From positions 8,732-72,731 of the forward strand of contig DASWNW010000085.1 of the NCBI GenBank assembly GCA_036399015.1: a stretch of DNA of 64,000 nucleotides, read 5' to 3'. This DNA is from QHVT01 sp036399015. Its GTDB lineage: Bacteria > Acidobacteriota > Thermoanaerobaculia > Gp7-AA8. Below are positions 45,384 to 53,500 of the stretch, piece by piece (the first letter of the stretch is position 1; each line of letters begins with the position of its first letter). The notes beneath the pieces are model-generated. The model was not told the origin of the DNA. It saw only the letters and a program-made list of their open reading frames with translations, and searched no databases. The translations under genes and the position numbers were made by a program.

Positions 45384-46325
45384 ATGTTGAAGATTTACAC
45401 CAACGCCCCGTCGTATCGCCACGACACCGGAATCCAGCATCCCGAACGCGCGGCCCGTCTCGACGCGGCAGTCGAGGGCGTGCGGCGCGCCGGCCGTGAG
45501 ACGCAGCTCCACCGCGACGTCGACCAGCATCCCGACACCGACCGCATCATCGCCAAGGTGCACTCCGCCGCCTACGAGCGGGAGCTCGAGCACGCCGCCC
45601 GCGCCGGCAGCCGCTACTTCCACTCGCTCGACAACCCGATCTCCTCGGCCACGTTCTCGGCCGCGCGCGCCGCCGTGGCGACCTCACTGGCGGCCGCGGA
45701 CGACATCCGGCAAGGCGGCTCGCAGCGCGCCTTCGTGATCGCGCGGCCGCCCGGACATCACGCGGAGCGGCTGTCGGCGATGGGCTTCTGTTTCTTCAAC
45801 ACCATCGCCTGCGTCGCCGAATGGCTGCGCGAGCAGCCCGGCATCGAGCGGGTCTTCATCTTCGACTTCGACGTGCATCACGGGAACGGCACGCAGCACC
45901 TCTTCGAGGAGCGCGACGACGTCTACTACGCGTCGATCCACCGCTTCCCCTTCTATCCCGGCACCGGCGCGGCGAGCGAGATCGGCACCGGCAAGGGGCG
46001 CGGCTTCACGACGAACCTCCCGCTCGAGGGCGGAGAGGGGGACGCCGCCTTTCTGCGCGCGACCGAGGAGGTGGTCGTGCGCGCCATCGACGACTACCGG
46101 CCGCACGCGATCCTCCTCTCCTCCGGCTTCGACGCCCACCGGCGCGATCCCCTCGGCGGCATGAGCGTCACCGAGCAGGGTTACGGCGAGCTCACCACGC
46201 GCATCGTCGAGGCGGCCGGGCGGCACTGCGGCGGAAGGGTGTTCTCGCTACTCGAAGGGGGATACGACCTGGAAGGGCTCGCGGCCAGCGTGGACGAGCA
46301 TGTGCGCGCGTTGAGCGATGTCTGA
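45384..46325 (+). CDS. Histone-deacetylase-family (arginase-deacetylase fold) amidohydrolase
   Basis: A 313-residue zinc hydrolase of the HDAC/AcuC/AphA superfamily. Residues include the conserved ARPPGHHAE (tandem His charge relay, about 122-130), FDFDVHHGNGTQH (zinc-binding Asp and His, about 162-174), SSGFDAHRRDPLGG (second zinc Asp, about 245-258) and the late LEGGYDLEG with Tyr. In bacteria these deacetylate acetylpolyamines or small substrates; the actual substrate is unknown. A TAAAAT -10-like hexamer lies 20 bp upstream. The downstream Coa1-like gene overlaps by 8 bp. Confidence 0.93.
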   Translation: MLKIYTNAPSYRHDTGIQHPERAARLDAAVEGVRRAGRETQLHRDVDQHPDTDRIIAKVHSAAYERELEHAARAGSRYFHSLDNPISSATFSAARAAVATSLAAADDIRQGGSQRAFVIARPPGHHAERLSAMGFCFFNTIACVAEWLREQPGIERVFIFDFDVHHGNGTQHLFEERDDVYYASIHRFPFYPGTGAASEIGTGKGRGFTTNLPLEGGEGDAAFLRATEEVVVRAIDDYRPHAILLSSGFDAHRRDPLGGMSVTEQGYGELTTRIVEAAGRHCGGRVFSLLEGGYDLEGLAASVDEHVRALSDV

Positions 46326-46770
46326 GCCTTACCTGGGCGCGACGCGGAAGAAGGAGCTGGGGCCGCTGGCGTGGCTGGGCATCGGCTGCGGGGTCATGTT
46401 GTTCTGCGTCGTCGGGTTCGTGATCCTGATGTTCGTCATGGTCTTCGGCTCCCTCCGCGCCTCCGAGCCCTTCAAGGAGGCGACGGCGCGGGCGCGGCGC
46501 GACGCCCGTGTCATCGCCGCCATCGGCAGCCCCGTAAAGGTGGCGATGTTCTTCACCGGCAGCATCCATACCGCCAATCGTGGTGGAAACGCGGACCTGA
46601 ACCTCGGACTCACCGGCCCGAACGGAAAGGCGCGGCTGATCGTGGTGGGGACGAAGAGCGACGGCGTCTGGAAATACAGCACCATGCGCGTCGAGCCGGA
46701 GAAAGGACCGCCGATCGACCTGCTCACTTCGAGCGAAGGATCGACGAGTACAGCTCCTCCAGCTTCGTGA
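46318..46770 (+). CDS. Coa1-domain membrane protein
   Basis: A 150-residue protein with one N-terminal membrane helix (about 17-44, PLAWLGIGCGVMLFCVVGFVILMFVM) and a C-terminal domain with the cytochrome-oxidase-assembly-factor Coa1/Tim21-like pattern: AIGSPVKVAMFFTGSIHTANRGGNADLNLGLTGPNGKARLIVVGTK in pieces over about 67-112, then WKYSTMRVEP. No oxidase genes are nearby, so a role in respiratory assembly is only a family-based guess. The start overlaps the deacetylase gene by 8 bp, and the 3' end overlaps the convergent glycosyltransferase by 47 bp. Confidence 0.78.
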   Translation: MSEPYLGATRKKELGPLAWLGIGCGVMLFCVVGFVILMFVMVFGSLRASEPFKEATARARRDARVIAAIGSPVKVAMFFTGSIHTANRGGNADLNLGLTGPNGKARLIVVGTKSDGVWKYSTMRVEPEKGPPIDLLTSSEGSTSTAPPAS

Positions 46771-47830
46771 TCCGCAGCTCCTTCGAGAAGCCCCGCACCA
46801 CGTGCTCCCGCGCGGCGCGGCCGACGCGTGCGGCGCGCTCGGGATCCTCGATCACCTCGGTGAGCGCGCGCGTGAGCGCCATGCGGTCCTTCATCGGAAT
46901 CAGCCAGCCGACGTCGGGCGACGACACGAGCTCCCCGTTCCCGCCGGCGTTGGTGGCGATGACCGGCTTCTCCATCGCCATCGCCTCGCGCACGGTGCCG
47001 GTGATGCCGGTGCCGGCCCATGAGGCGTCGACGACGACGTCCGACGAGGCGAAGACGTTCGGCATGTCGGTGCGGTACTCGATGCCGGTCACGTGCGCGG
47101 CGAGTCCGAGGGAGCGGGCGTAGCGCTCGACCTCCTCTTTTTCGGCGTCCCAGCGGCAGCCGATGAGCAGCAGGTGGATGTTGGGATGCGTCGCGGCGAC
47201 GTCGCCGACGGAGTCGATCAGCTCCTTCCACCCCTTCCAGTCGCGCACGCCGACCTGCGCCACCACGAAGGCGTCGTCGGCGATCTGCTTCTCGCGACGG
47301 AACGCGCGCCGGTCCCACTTCGCCGGATCGAAGTGGGTGACGTCGGTGCCGGCGTAGACGACCTGCACCTTCTCGTCGGGCAGCTTCCCGCTCTCGACGA
47401 TCACGTCCTTGATCTGGCGGCAGACCGTGACCACCCGGTCGACGCGCGAGGTGCGGTACTTGCGGCGGTTCCAGCGGTCGAGCGGGAACGAGACGCCGCG
47501 GTTGACGACGAACGCGCCGACGGGATGTCCCCACGACGCGAGCAGCGTCAGCCCATGCGCGACCCCTTTGTGCGCGTGGATGACGTCCGGCTGCTCCTCC
47601 CGCAGCATCCGCCGCAATCCGCGGACGGTGGCGAGGTCGAACTGGTGACGGAAGGGGAAGCCGTAGTAGCGGATGCCCTTCTCGGCGGCCTTCGCCGCCA
47701 TGACGGCGTCGGGCCGGGTGGCGATGACGACCTCGTGTCCCCGCTCGCGCAGGCCGCTCGCCGCCTGAAACATCTGGTGCACGGAGCCGGTGTTGAACTG
47801 GTTGAACTCGAGGACCTGGAGGATCTTCAT
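46724..47830 (-). CDS. Glycosyltransferase family 4
   Basis: A 368-residue GT-B enzyme. The acceptor-side N-terminal half starts MKILQVLEFNQFNTGSVHQMFQAASGLRERGHEV. The donor-binding C-terminal half shows VAQVGVRDWKGWKELIDS, IHLLLIGCRW, and the ExxE-like segment TVREAMAMEKPVIATNAGGNGELV (about 283-306). Its partner lipid or glycan is unknown; it could build LPS, capsule or a glycan chain. It is the first gene of a short minus-strand run and is followed by repeat element H. Convergent overlap with the Coa1-like gene is 47 bp. Confidence 0.92.
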   Translation of the reverse strand: MKILQVLEFNQFNTGSVHQMFQAASGLRERGHEVVIATRPDAVMAAKAAEKGIRYYGFPFRHQFDLATVRGLRRMLREEQPDVIHAHKGVAHGLTLLASWGHPVGAFVVNRGVSFPLDRWNRRKYRTSRVDRVVTVCRQIKDVIVESGKLPDEKVQVVYAGTDVTHFDPAKWDRRAFRREKQIADDAFVVAQVGVRDWKGWKELIDSVGDVAATHPNIHLLLIGCRWDAEKEEVERYARSLGLAAHVTGIEYRTDMPNVFASSDVVVDASWAGTGITGTVREAMAMEKPVIATNAGGNGELVSSPDVGWLIPMKDRMALTRALTEVIEDPERAARVGRAAREHVVRGFSKELRITKLEELYSSILRSK

Positions 47831-47856
47831 CGTGGCGCGGGGACTGTAACACTCGG

Positions 47857-47951
47857 GTTCCTCGGAGTTCCTCGGAGTTCCTCGGAGTCCTCGGATACCG
47901 CAGCTTTGATTCTCCGAGGAACCCCGAGGAACCCGAGGAACTCCGAGGAAC
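47857..47951. repeat. Inverted 9-10-bp-word array element H (GTTCCTCGGA type)
   Basis: Three perfect GTTCCTCGGA words and one shortened copy (47857-47895) face TCCGAGGAAC, CCCGAGGAAC, CCGAGGAAC and TCCGAGGAAC (47913-47951) across a 17-bp spacer. The word is the same as in element G, nearly 10 kb away. It fills the gap between the glycosyltransferase and the next gene. Confidence 0.94.
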
Positions 47952-47954
47952 CCC

Positions 47955-48371
47955 CTACTGCTCCTTCTTCGGCGGGATCGGCTTTCCGTACTGCCGCTCG
48001 TGCGCCTCGCGCATCCGCTTCACGTTCTCGGCGAGGTGGGCGTTCTGCGGGTCGCGCGACAGCTCCTCGGTGGCGTAGTAGACGGAGAGGGCGTCCTGGT
48101 ACAGCTTCGCCTCCTTCATCTGCACGACCGCGCGGACTTTTCCGGCGAGCGCCTCGAGAGCGTCGGCCGTGGTGAGGAGGTCGAAGTCCTCGACGGCCAC
48201 GGCGTCCTCGCCGGCGGCGTAGACGACGCCCTCGTGCTGCTCGACCTGCCGCCGCAGGACGGCGAGCGCCGCCCGCTCCTCGCCGGTCAGAGCCGAGTCC
48301 ACGAGCTGGTCGGCTTCCGCCAGGATCTGCAGCACCGCCTCGACGTCGATCCCCTGTTTCTCGTCGCTCAT
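47955..48371 (-). CDS. Hypothetical helical protein
   Basis: I do not recognise the family. The 138-residue protein is acidic in its first half and predicted mostly helical by eye (IDVEAVLQILAEADQLVDSAL; ERAALAVLRRQVEQHEGVVYA; DALEALAGKVRAVVQMKEAKLYQDALSVYYATEELS in pieces). There is no signal peptide, membrane helix or Cys. It ends in a basic PIPPKKEQ tail. The start at 48371 gives a conventional N-terminus (MSDEKQGIDVEAV); the frame is open far upstream but that region is in the neighbouring gene. It lies 38 bp after the HSDR_N nuclease gene on the same strand, so co-expression is likely. Confidence 0.6.
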   Translation of the reverse strand: MSDEKQGIDVEAVLQILAEADQLVDSALTGEERAALAVLRRQVEQHEGVVYAAGEDAVAVEDFDLLTTADALEALAGKVRAVVQMKEAKLYQDALSVYYATEELSRDPQNAHLAENVKRMREAHERQYGKPIPPKKEQ

Positions 48372-48409
48372 GCCGGCTCTAACGACGCACCGGCCTCGGC
48401 TGCTTCCCG

Positions 48410-49240
48410 CTATGCCGGATCCTCGGCCGCCCGCTGCGCCGACGGCGCCACGACCAGGGAGCCGGCGTCGGGAGCGTCCTCCGTCTCGTCCTTGCCCTTC
48501 CGGATGCGCAGCATCTTCCCGGCGGACTTTGAGACTTTCTTGCGCGCCCCGTCCGCCTTGTCGCCTTCGATGACCTCGCGCTTGATGACCTCCTGCTTCA
48601 GCGCCTCCCGCAGCTCCTCGAGCTCCACCTTCGCGTCGGAGACGCGGCGCAGCTCGCGGCGGACCGTCTCGAGCACGGCATCGCTGAGGACCACCGCCGC
48701 CAGATAGAACTTGTTCGTCGCCTGGAGATGGTCGTGGTAGGCATAGAGCCCCGACTTCAACATGCTCTCGCGCGTCAGCAGGAAGAGGCTTTCGAGGTCG
48801 CCGGCGGTCTTGGGGTTCAGGGTGAGGAGGTCGATGTCGAGCACCAGCTCCGCGTCGATCGGTTTGGCGAAGATCACCCGGAAGACCTTCCACATCTGGC
48901 CATTGGTCAGCGCGACCCACTCCACCCCCTGGTTCGCCGCGTAGTCGACCGCCTGCTTCGCGTGGGCGTCCTTCAGCTCGAGGCCGATCGCCTTCACCTC
49001 GATCAGCATCTGGAACTTGCCGTCGATGCGGGTGGCGAGGTCGCAGTACGTCCCGCGGATCGCGAGCTCGCGCGTGACCTCGGTGTACTTGTCGTAGCCG
49101 TACACGTCCGCGAGCATGTCGGTGACGATCATTGAGGTGTCGGACTCGTTCACGTCGCGCGACTTGGCGGCGGCGAGAATGGGCGCGAAGCGTCTCAAGC
49201 CGGACGCGAGCCGTTCGGCGACTTTGGCAGGGATGGTCAT
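48410..49240 (-). CDS. Stand-alone HSDR_N-type (type I restriction R N-terminal) nuclease-fold protein
   Basis: A 276-residue protein whose first half resembles the N-terminal nuclease domain of type I restriction R subunits: TRELAIRGTYCDLATRIDGKFQMLIEVKAIGLELKDAHAKQAVDYAANQGVEWVALTNG in pieces. The PD-(D/E)xK triad can be read as Asp67, Glu81 and Lys83 (D-x13-ExK). The helicase and methylase/specificity partners of a type I system are absent, so it is not an R-M locus. The C-terminal part (about 195-276) is helical then a basic/acidic low-complexity tail. The start follows AGGAGA. Such orphan proteins may have regulatory or defence roles; this is unresolved. Confidence 0.8.
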   Translation of the reverse strand: MTIPAKVAERLASGLRRFAPILAAAKSRDVNESDTSMIVTDMLADVYGYDKYTEVTRELAIRGTYCDLATRIDGKFQMLIEVKAIGLELKDAHAKQAVDYAANQGVEWVALTNGQMWKVFRVIFAKPIDAELVLDIDLLTLNPKTAGDLESLFLLTRESMLKSGLYAYHDHLQATNKFYLAAVVLSDAVLETVRRELRRVSDAKVELEELREALKQEVIKREVIEGDKADGARKKVSKSAGKMLRIRKGKDETEDAPDAGSLVVAPSAQRAAEDPA

Positions 49241-49318
49241 GGATTCTTCTCCTGCCGAGGTAGACACAGGCGGCGCGAAAAAGTGGCGCGCCGCCGCGAT
49301 GCGGTACCCTCCCCCGCC

Positions 49319-50071
49319 ATGCCAGGCCGCTACCGGGACGACTGGGACGAGCTCGCGCGGCGGGAGCCGTATTTCGCCGTCCTCACCGACCCGGGGTTCC
49401 TGCGCGAGAACCTCGACGACGCGCGGCGGGAGGCATTTTTCGCGAGCGGGGAGGCGGACGTGGAGCGGCTGTTCGCGGCGATCGGACAGACACTGGACGG
49501 CCCCTTCTCGCCGAAGACGGCTCTCGACTTCGGCAGTGGCGTCGGACGCCTCACCATTCCGCTGGCGCGCCGCGTCCCGGCGGTGACGGGATGCGACATC
49601 TCTCCCCGGATGGTTGAGGAGGCGCGCAAGAACGCCTCCGCGCTGAACGCGCCGAATGCCACGTTCGTGACCAGCCTCGACGAGCTCTCCGGCGCCAGCT
49701 TCGACCTGGTCTGCTCCCTCATCGTGTTCCAGCACATCCCGGTGCGCGAGGGGCTCGCCACGCTGCGGCAGCTCCTGCGGCTGCTCGCCCCGGGCGGCGT
49801 CGCGGCGATCCACCTTCCGCTCCACCGCGGCGGCGGGAGGGCGCGGCGGCTCGCGCGAAGAATCCGCGGGGCGGTGCCGTTCATCCACCGCGCGGCGTTG
49901 CGCCTCCGCGGCGAGGCTCTCGACCTGCCCTACATGCAGATGAACGCGTACGACCGCACCGCGGTCGAGCAACTGTTCCGCGAGAGCACGGGCGCGGCAC
50001 CGCGGTTGATGCACCGGACCGACGGCGACACCGAAGGCGCGGTCTTCGTCGCACAGCGCCCCGGCGGGTGA
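49319..50071 (+). CDS. Class I SAM-dependent methyltransferase
   Basis: A 250-residue methyltransferase with motif I ALDFGSGVGRLTIPLA (about 63-78), a following acidic motif VTGCDISPRMVEEA, and motif post I LDELSGASFDLVCSLIVFQHI. There is no NPPY/DPPY, so DNA methylation is unlikely. The C-terminal region contains an Arg-rich amphipathic stretch (GGGRARRLARRIRG). The substrate is unknown. It is divergent from the nuclease gene with a 9-bp inverted repeat (49269-49295) between. The start at 49319 is chosen over the upstream in-frame ATG because the latter would add an unlikely basic segment. Confidence 0.88.
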   Translation: MPGRYRDDWDELARREPYFAVLTDPGFLRENLDDARREAFFASGEADVERLFAAIGQTLDGPFSPKTALDFGSGVGRLTIPLARRVPAVTGCDISPRMVEEARKNASALNAPNATFVTSLDELSGASFDLVCSLIVFQHIPVREGLATLRQLLRLLAPGGVAAIHLPLHRGGGRARRLARRIRGAVPFIHRAALRLRGEALDLPYMQMNAYDRTAVEQLFRESTGAAPRLMHRTDGDTEGAVFVAQRPGG

Positions 50072-50088
50072 CGGCAGCGCAAACCGGT

Positions 50089-50298
50089 GATGTGCGCGCG
50101 CAAACCGGGTTTGTGCATGCGCAAACGGTCGTTGCGCAAACGCAACAAGGCGTTGCGCACGGACAAACAGGCGTTGTGTTTGCGCAAACGAGCGTTGCGC
50201 ACGGGCAATCACGCGTTGCGCACGCGCAAACTGCTGTTGTGCACGGACAAACGCTCGTTGCGCACGCGCAAGGAGGCTTTGCGCGCGCGTCCACCAGG
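50089..50298. repeat. 21-bp tandem array I of imperfect palindromes
   Basis: Ten contiguous 21-bp units run from 50089 to 50298; units 3 to 9 nearly all start GTTGCGCA or GTTGTGCA and contain GCGCAAAC or a variant. The core GTTGCGCACGCGCAAAC is a near-palindrome (6-bp TTGCGC/GCGCAA stem). Because 21 is a multiple of three, several frames are open and look like periodic peptides, but there is no ribosome-binding site or conserved start, so it is treated as non-coding. It begins 18 bp after the methyltransferase stop and ends about 215 bp before the collagen-like gene. Confidence 0.9.
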
Positions 50299-50362
50299 GT
50301 CCGCGCGTTGCGCCGAGCGGCCGCCGCGAGCTCCGAGACGGCCGCGCCCGCTGAGGCGTGAG

Positions 50363-50391
50363 TTGTCGATTTGTCCCCGCGCACCTAGAAT
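50363..50391 (+). promoter_or_regulatory. Candidate promoter of the first collagen-like gene
   Basis: TTGTCG (50363-50368) and TAGAAT (50386-50391) are separated by 17 bp. They lie about 120 bp upstream of the start codon and 65 bp downstream of the 21-bp repeat array. Confidence 0.5.
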
Positions 50392-50513
50392 GCTGCGATC
50401 CAGATCGGTCGTCCGAGGGGTTCGTCGTCCCTCTGCAACCCAATGTTATTCACCTGTCCGTAAACGAAACGGGCGGTTCTTCGTCCAAACGTCATCGTCT
50501 CCCCGGGAGCTTC

Positions 50514-53500
50514 ATGAAAAAGTCCGTCGCGCTGCTGGCGATTTTCCTCTCCGTCTACTTCCCGACCGTCCCGCTGTACGCGGGCTTCGGAGGGACTGAC
50601 CTGATCCTGCCCGCGGTCGGCGAGGCGCAGGGGCTGAACGGCAGCCACTTCTACACGACCGTGTGGGTGACGAATCCCTCGTCCACCGAGTCGATCGCGT
50701 ACGAGATGTCGTTCCTGCGCAGCGGCCAGAGCAACCCTCACCCGCCTACGTTCCAGGACACGCTCGCGCCGGGCGCGACCAAGACCTACGAGAACGCGGC
50801 GGAGCTGCTCTTCCACGCGAAGAACGCCGTCGGCGCGCTGCGCATCCGCTCCTCGAAGGCGCTGCTCGTCTCCTCCCGCATCTACAACCAGGAGGAGGGA
50901 AAGACCGTCTCGGAGTCGCAGGGGCTCTACAGCTCCGGCATCCCGGCGGAGTTCGGGATCCGCAACGGGCAGAACGGCGTCCTGCAGGGCGTCCGCGTCT
51001 CCGGTGAGTTCCGCTACAACATCTTCTTCGTCGAGACGGCCGGCGAGCCGATCGCGCTCGACCTGCAGATCCTCGACGCGAACGGCCTTCCCCGCGGCGG
51101 CACCACGGTGAATCTCGGCCCGTGGGAGCACCGCAGCATCGGCGTCGTCTCGCTCGTCAGCGGCGACGTCCTCGACGGCATCGCGCGCCTGACCGCCACC
51201 GGCGGGAACGGGCGGGCGGTCGTCCTCGGGTCGCAGATCGCAAACGGCAGCCAGGACGCGGCCGGGTTCGAGATGATCTTCCGCGAGGAGCTGATCAACG
51301 GCAACGGCGCCGCCGGCGCGACCGGACCGCAGGGTCCAACCGGGCCGCAGGGTCCGACCGGGTCCACCGGCCCCACCGGCCCGCAGGGTCCGCGAGGCTT
51401 CAACGGTGACGACGGCACCGATGGCGACGACGGCGCGACCGGTGCCACCGGTCCGCAGGGTCCGCAGGGCATCCAGGGCGCCCAGGGCACGACCGGGCCG
51501 GCCGGCGCCACCGGCGCGACGGGAGCGCCCGGCATCGAGTGGCGCGGACCGTGGCAGAGCGCGACCGCCTACGGCGTCGACGACGCGGTGAGCCACGACG
51601 GTTCGTCCTGGATCGCCGTCGCGAACAACACGAACGAGACCCCCGGCACCGGCGCGAGCTGGCAGTTGCTCGCGCAGGAGGGAGACACAGGAGCAACCGG
51701 AGCGACCGGCGCCACGGGCGCAACCGGCCCGACGGGTGACACCGGCGCTGCCGGGGCCACCGGTTCCACGGGAGCCACCGGTGCAACGGGTGCGACCGGC
51801 GCGACGGGCGCCACGGGTGCGACTGGCGACACCGGCGCTGCCGGCGCGACCGGTGCGACTGGACCGACTGGCGACACGGGTGCCACCGGAGCGACGGGCG
51901 CGACGGGCGACGCCGGTCCCACCGGACCGACCGGCCCCACGGGTGATACCGGAGCCACCGGACCGACCGGTGCCACGGGCGCTCAGGGCGACGCAGGCCC
52001 GACCGGTCCGACCGGTCCCACCGGCCTGACGGGTGATACAGGCGCCACCGGAGCCACGGGTGCCACCGGCGCACAGGGCGACGCGGGGCCCACGGGCTCT
52101 ACCGGCCCCACGGGTGATACCGGCCCCACCGGACCCACGGGAGCCACCGGCGCCCAGGGCGACGCGGGGCCCACCGGCCCGACGGGCCCCACAGGTGATA
52201 CCGGCGCTACTGGAGCCACGGGTGCCACCGGCGCCCAAGGGGACGCTGGTCCCACCGGACCTACCGGCCCCACGGGTGATACCGGAGCGACCGGAGCCAC
52301 GGGTGCCACCGGCGCCCAGGGCGATGCGGGGCCCACCGGCCCGACGGGTCCCACGGGTGATACCGGCGCCACCGGCCCCACGGGTGCCACCGGCGCCCAG
52401 GGCGACGCGGGTCCCACCGGGCCCACCGGCTCGACCGGTCTGATGGGTCCCACGGGACCCACCGGCTTCACGGGTGCCACCGGAGCGACGGGCGACGCGG
52501 GTCCGACCGGACCCACCGGTCCCACGGGTGATACCGGCGCCACCGGCCCTACGGGTGCCACCGGCGCGACGGGCGACGCGGGTCCCACCGGGCCGACCGG
52601 TCCGACGGGAGCTACCGGTGACACGGGCGCCACCGGCGCCACCGGCCCGACCGGAGCGCAGGGCGACACCGGCGATACCGGGGCCACGGGTACGACTGGC
52701 GCGACCGGCCCCACCGGTCCGACGGGAGCCACCGGAGCGACCGGCGCAACGGGTGATACCGGCGACACCGGAGCCACAGGCCCCACCGGCGCGACCGGGT
52801 CCACCGGGTCCACCGGCGCTACGGGAGCCACGGGTTCCACCGGCGCCACGGGTGCGACCGGTGCCACCGGCGCTACGGGTGCCACGGGCGCGACCGGCGC
52901 GACGGGAGCCACCGGTGCCACCGGTGCGACCGGCGACTTCTCCGGCACTGCCGCCGGCGGTCACCTCTCCGGCACCTATCCCAATCCCAGCATCGCCACC
53001 ACCGCCTCGGCCGGCACGAACATCGCCGCGGCCGTGAACGCGAGCAGCGCCTCCATCACCACCGCTCACGTCAGCGGCGACGTCGAGCTCCTCCCCGAAA
53101 CGACCCAAACCGCCACCCAGGCCTCCGGCGACACCGGCGCCCTCATCGACCTCAAGCTGGTCGGCACCGACCACCTCGGCACCACCGGCGACTCCGACCT
53201 CATCTCCATCTGGACCACTGGCACCTACAGCTTCTACACCGGCGCGACGCCGGAGGTGCGCGACCAGGAGCGGTTCCGCCTCGACAACACCGGCGCCTTC
53301 ATGGCTCTCGGCGAGACGGACATCGGCGACATCCCGATCGAGGGCTCCGGCACCCGCTTCATGTGGCTGCCGTACAAGGGCGCCGTCCGCGGCGGGTACA
53401 TCGACGGCACGCAGTGGGACGACGCCAACGTCGGCTATTTCTCGACCGCCTTCGGCAACAACGCCCGCGCCTCGGGCGACTACGGCTTCGCCGCCGGACA

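Larger units (their letters stand above)
50072..50513 (+). other. Intergenic leader region of the fibre locus
   Basis: This 442-bp interval contains no gene. It holds the 21-bp tandem array (50089-50298) and then about 215 bp with a candidate promoter at 50363-50391 and the GGGAG ribosome-binding site of the first collagen-like gene near 50505. Confidence 0.8.

Noticed and set aside
48410..50071. A restriction-modification pair made of the nuclease and the methyltransferase
   Set aside because: The methyltransferase lacks DNA-methylase catalytic motifs and resembles small-molecule methyltransferases; the genes are divergent and the type I helicase and specificity subunits are missing.
50089..50298. 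CRISPR array
   Set aside because: Units are contiguous at 21 bp with no unique spacers and no cas genes nearby.
50068..50361. A 97-residue periodic peptide from the 21-bp array
   Set aside because: The 21-bp period keeps several frames open on both strands, so openness is not evidence of coding. It overlaps the methyltransferase stop and has no ribosome-binding site.
51300..52935. Possible CRISPR or mobile repeat in the Gly-X-Thr region
   Set aside because: The periodicity is codon-phased (9, 81 bp) and explained by the collagen-like protein.
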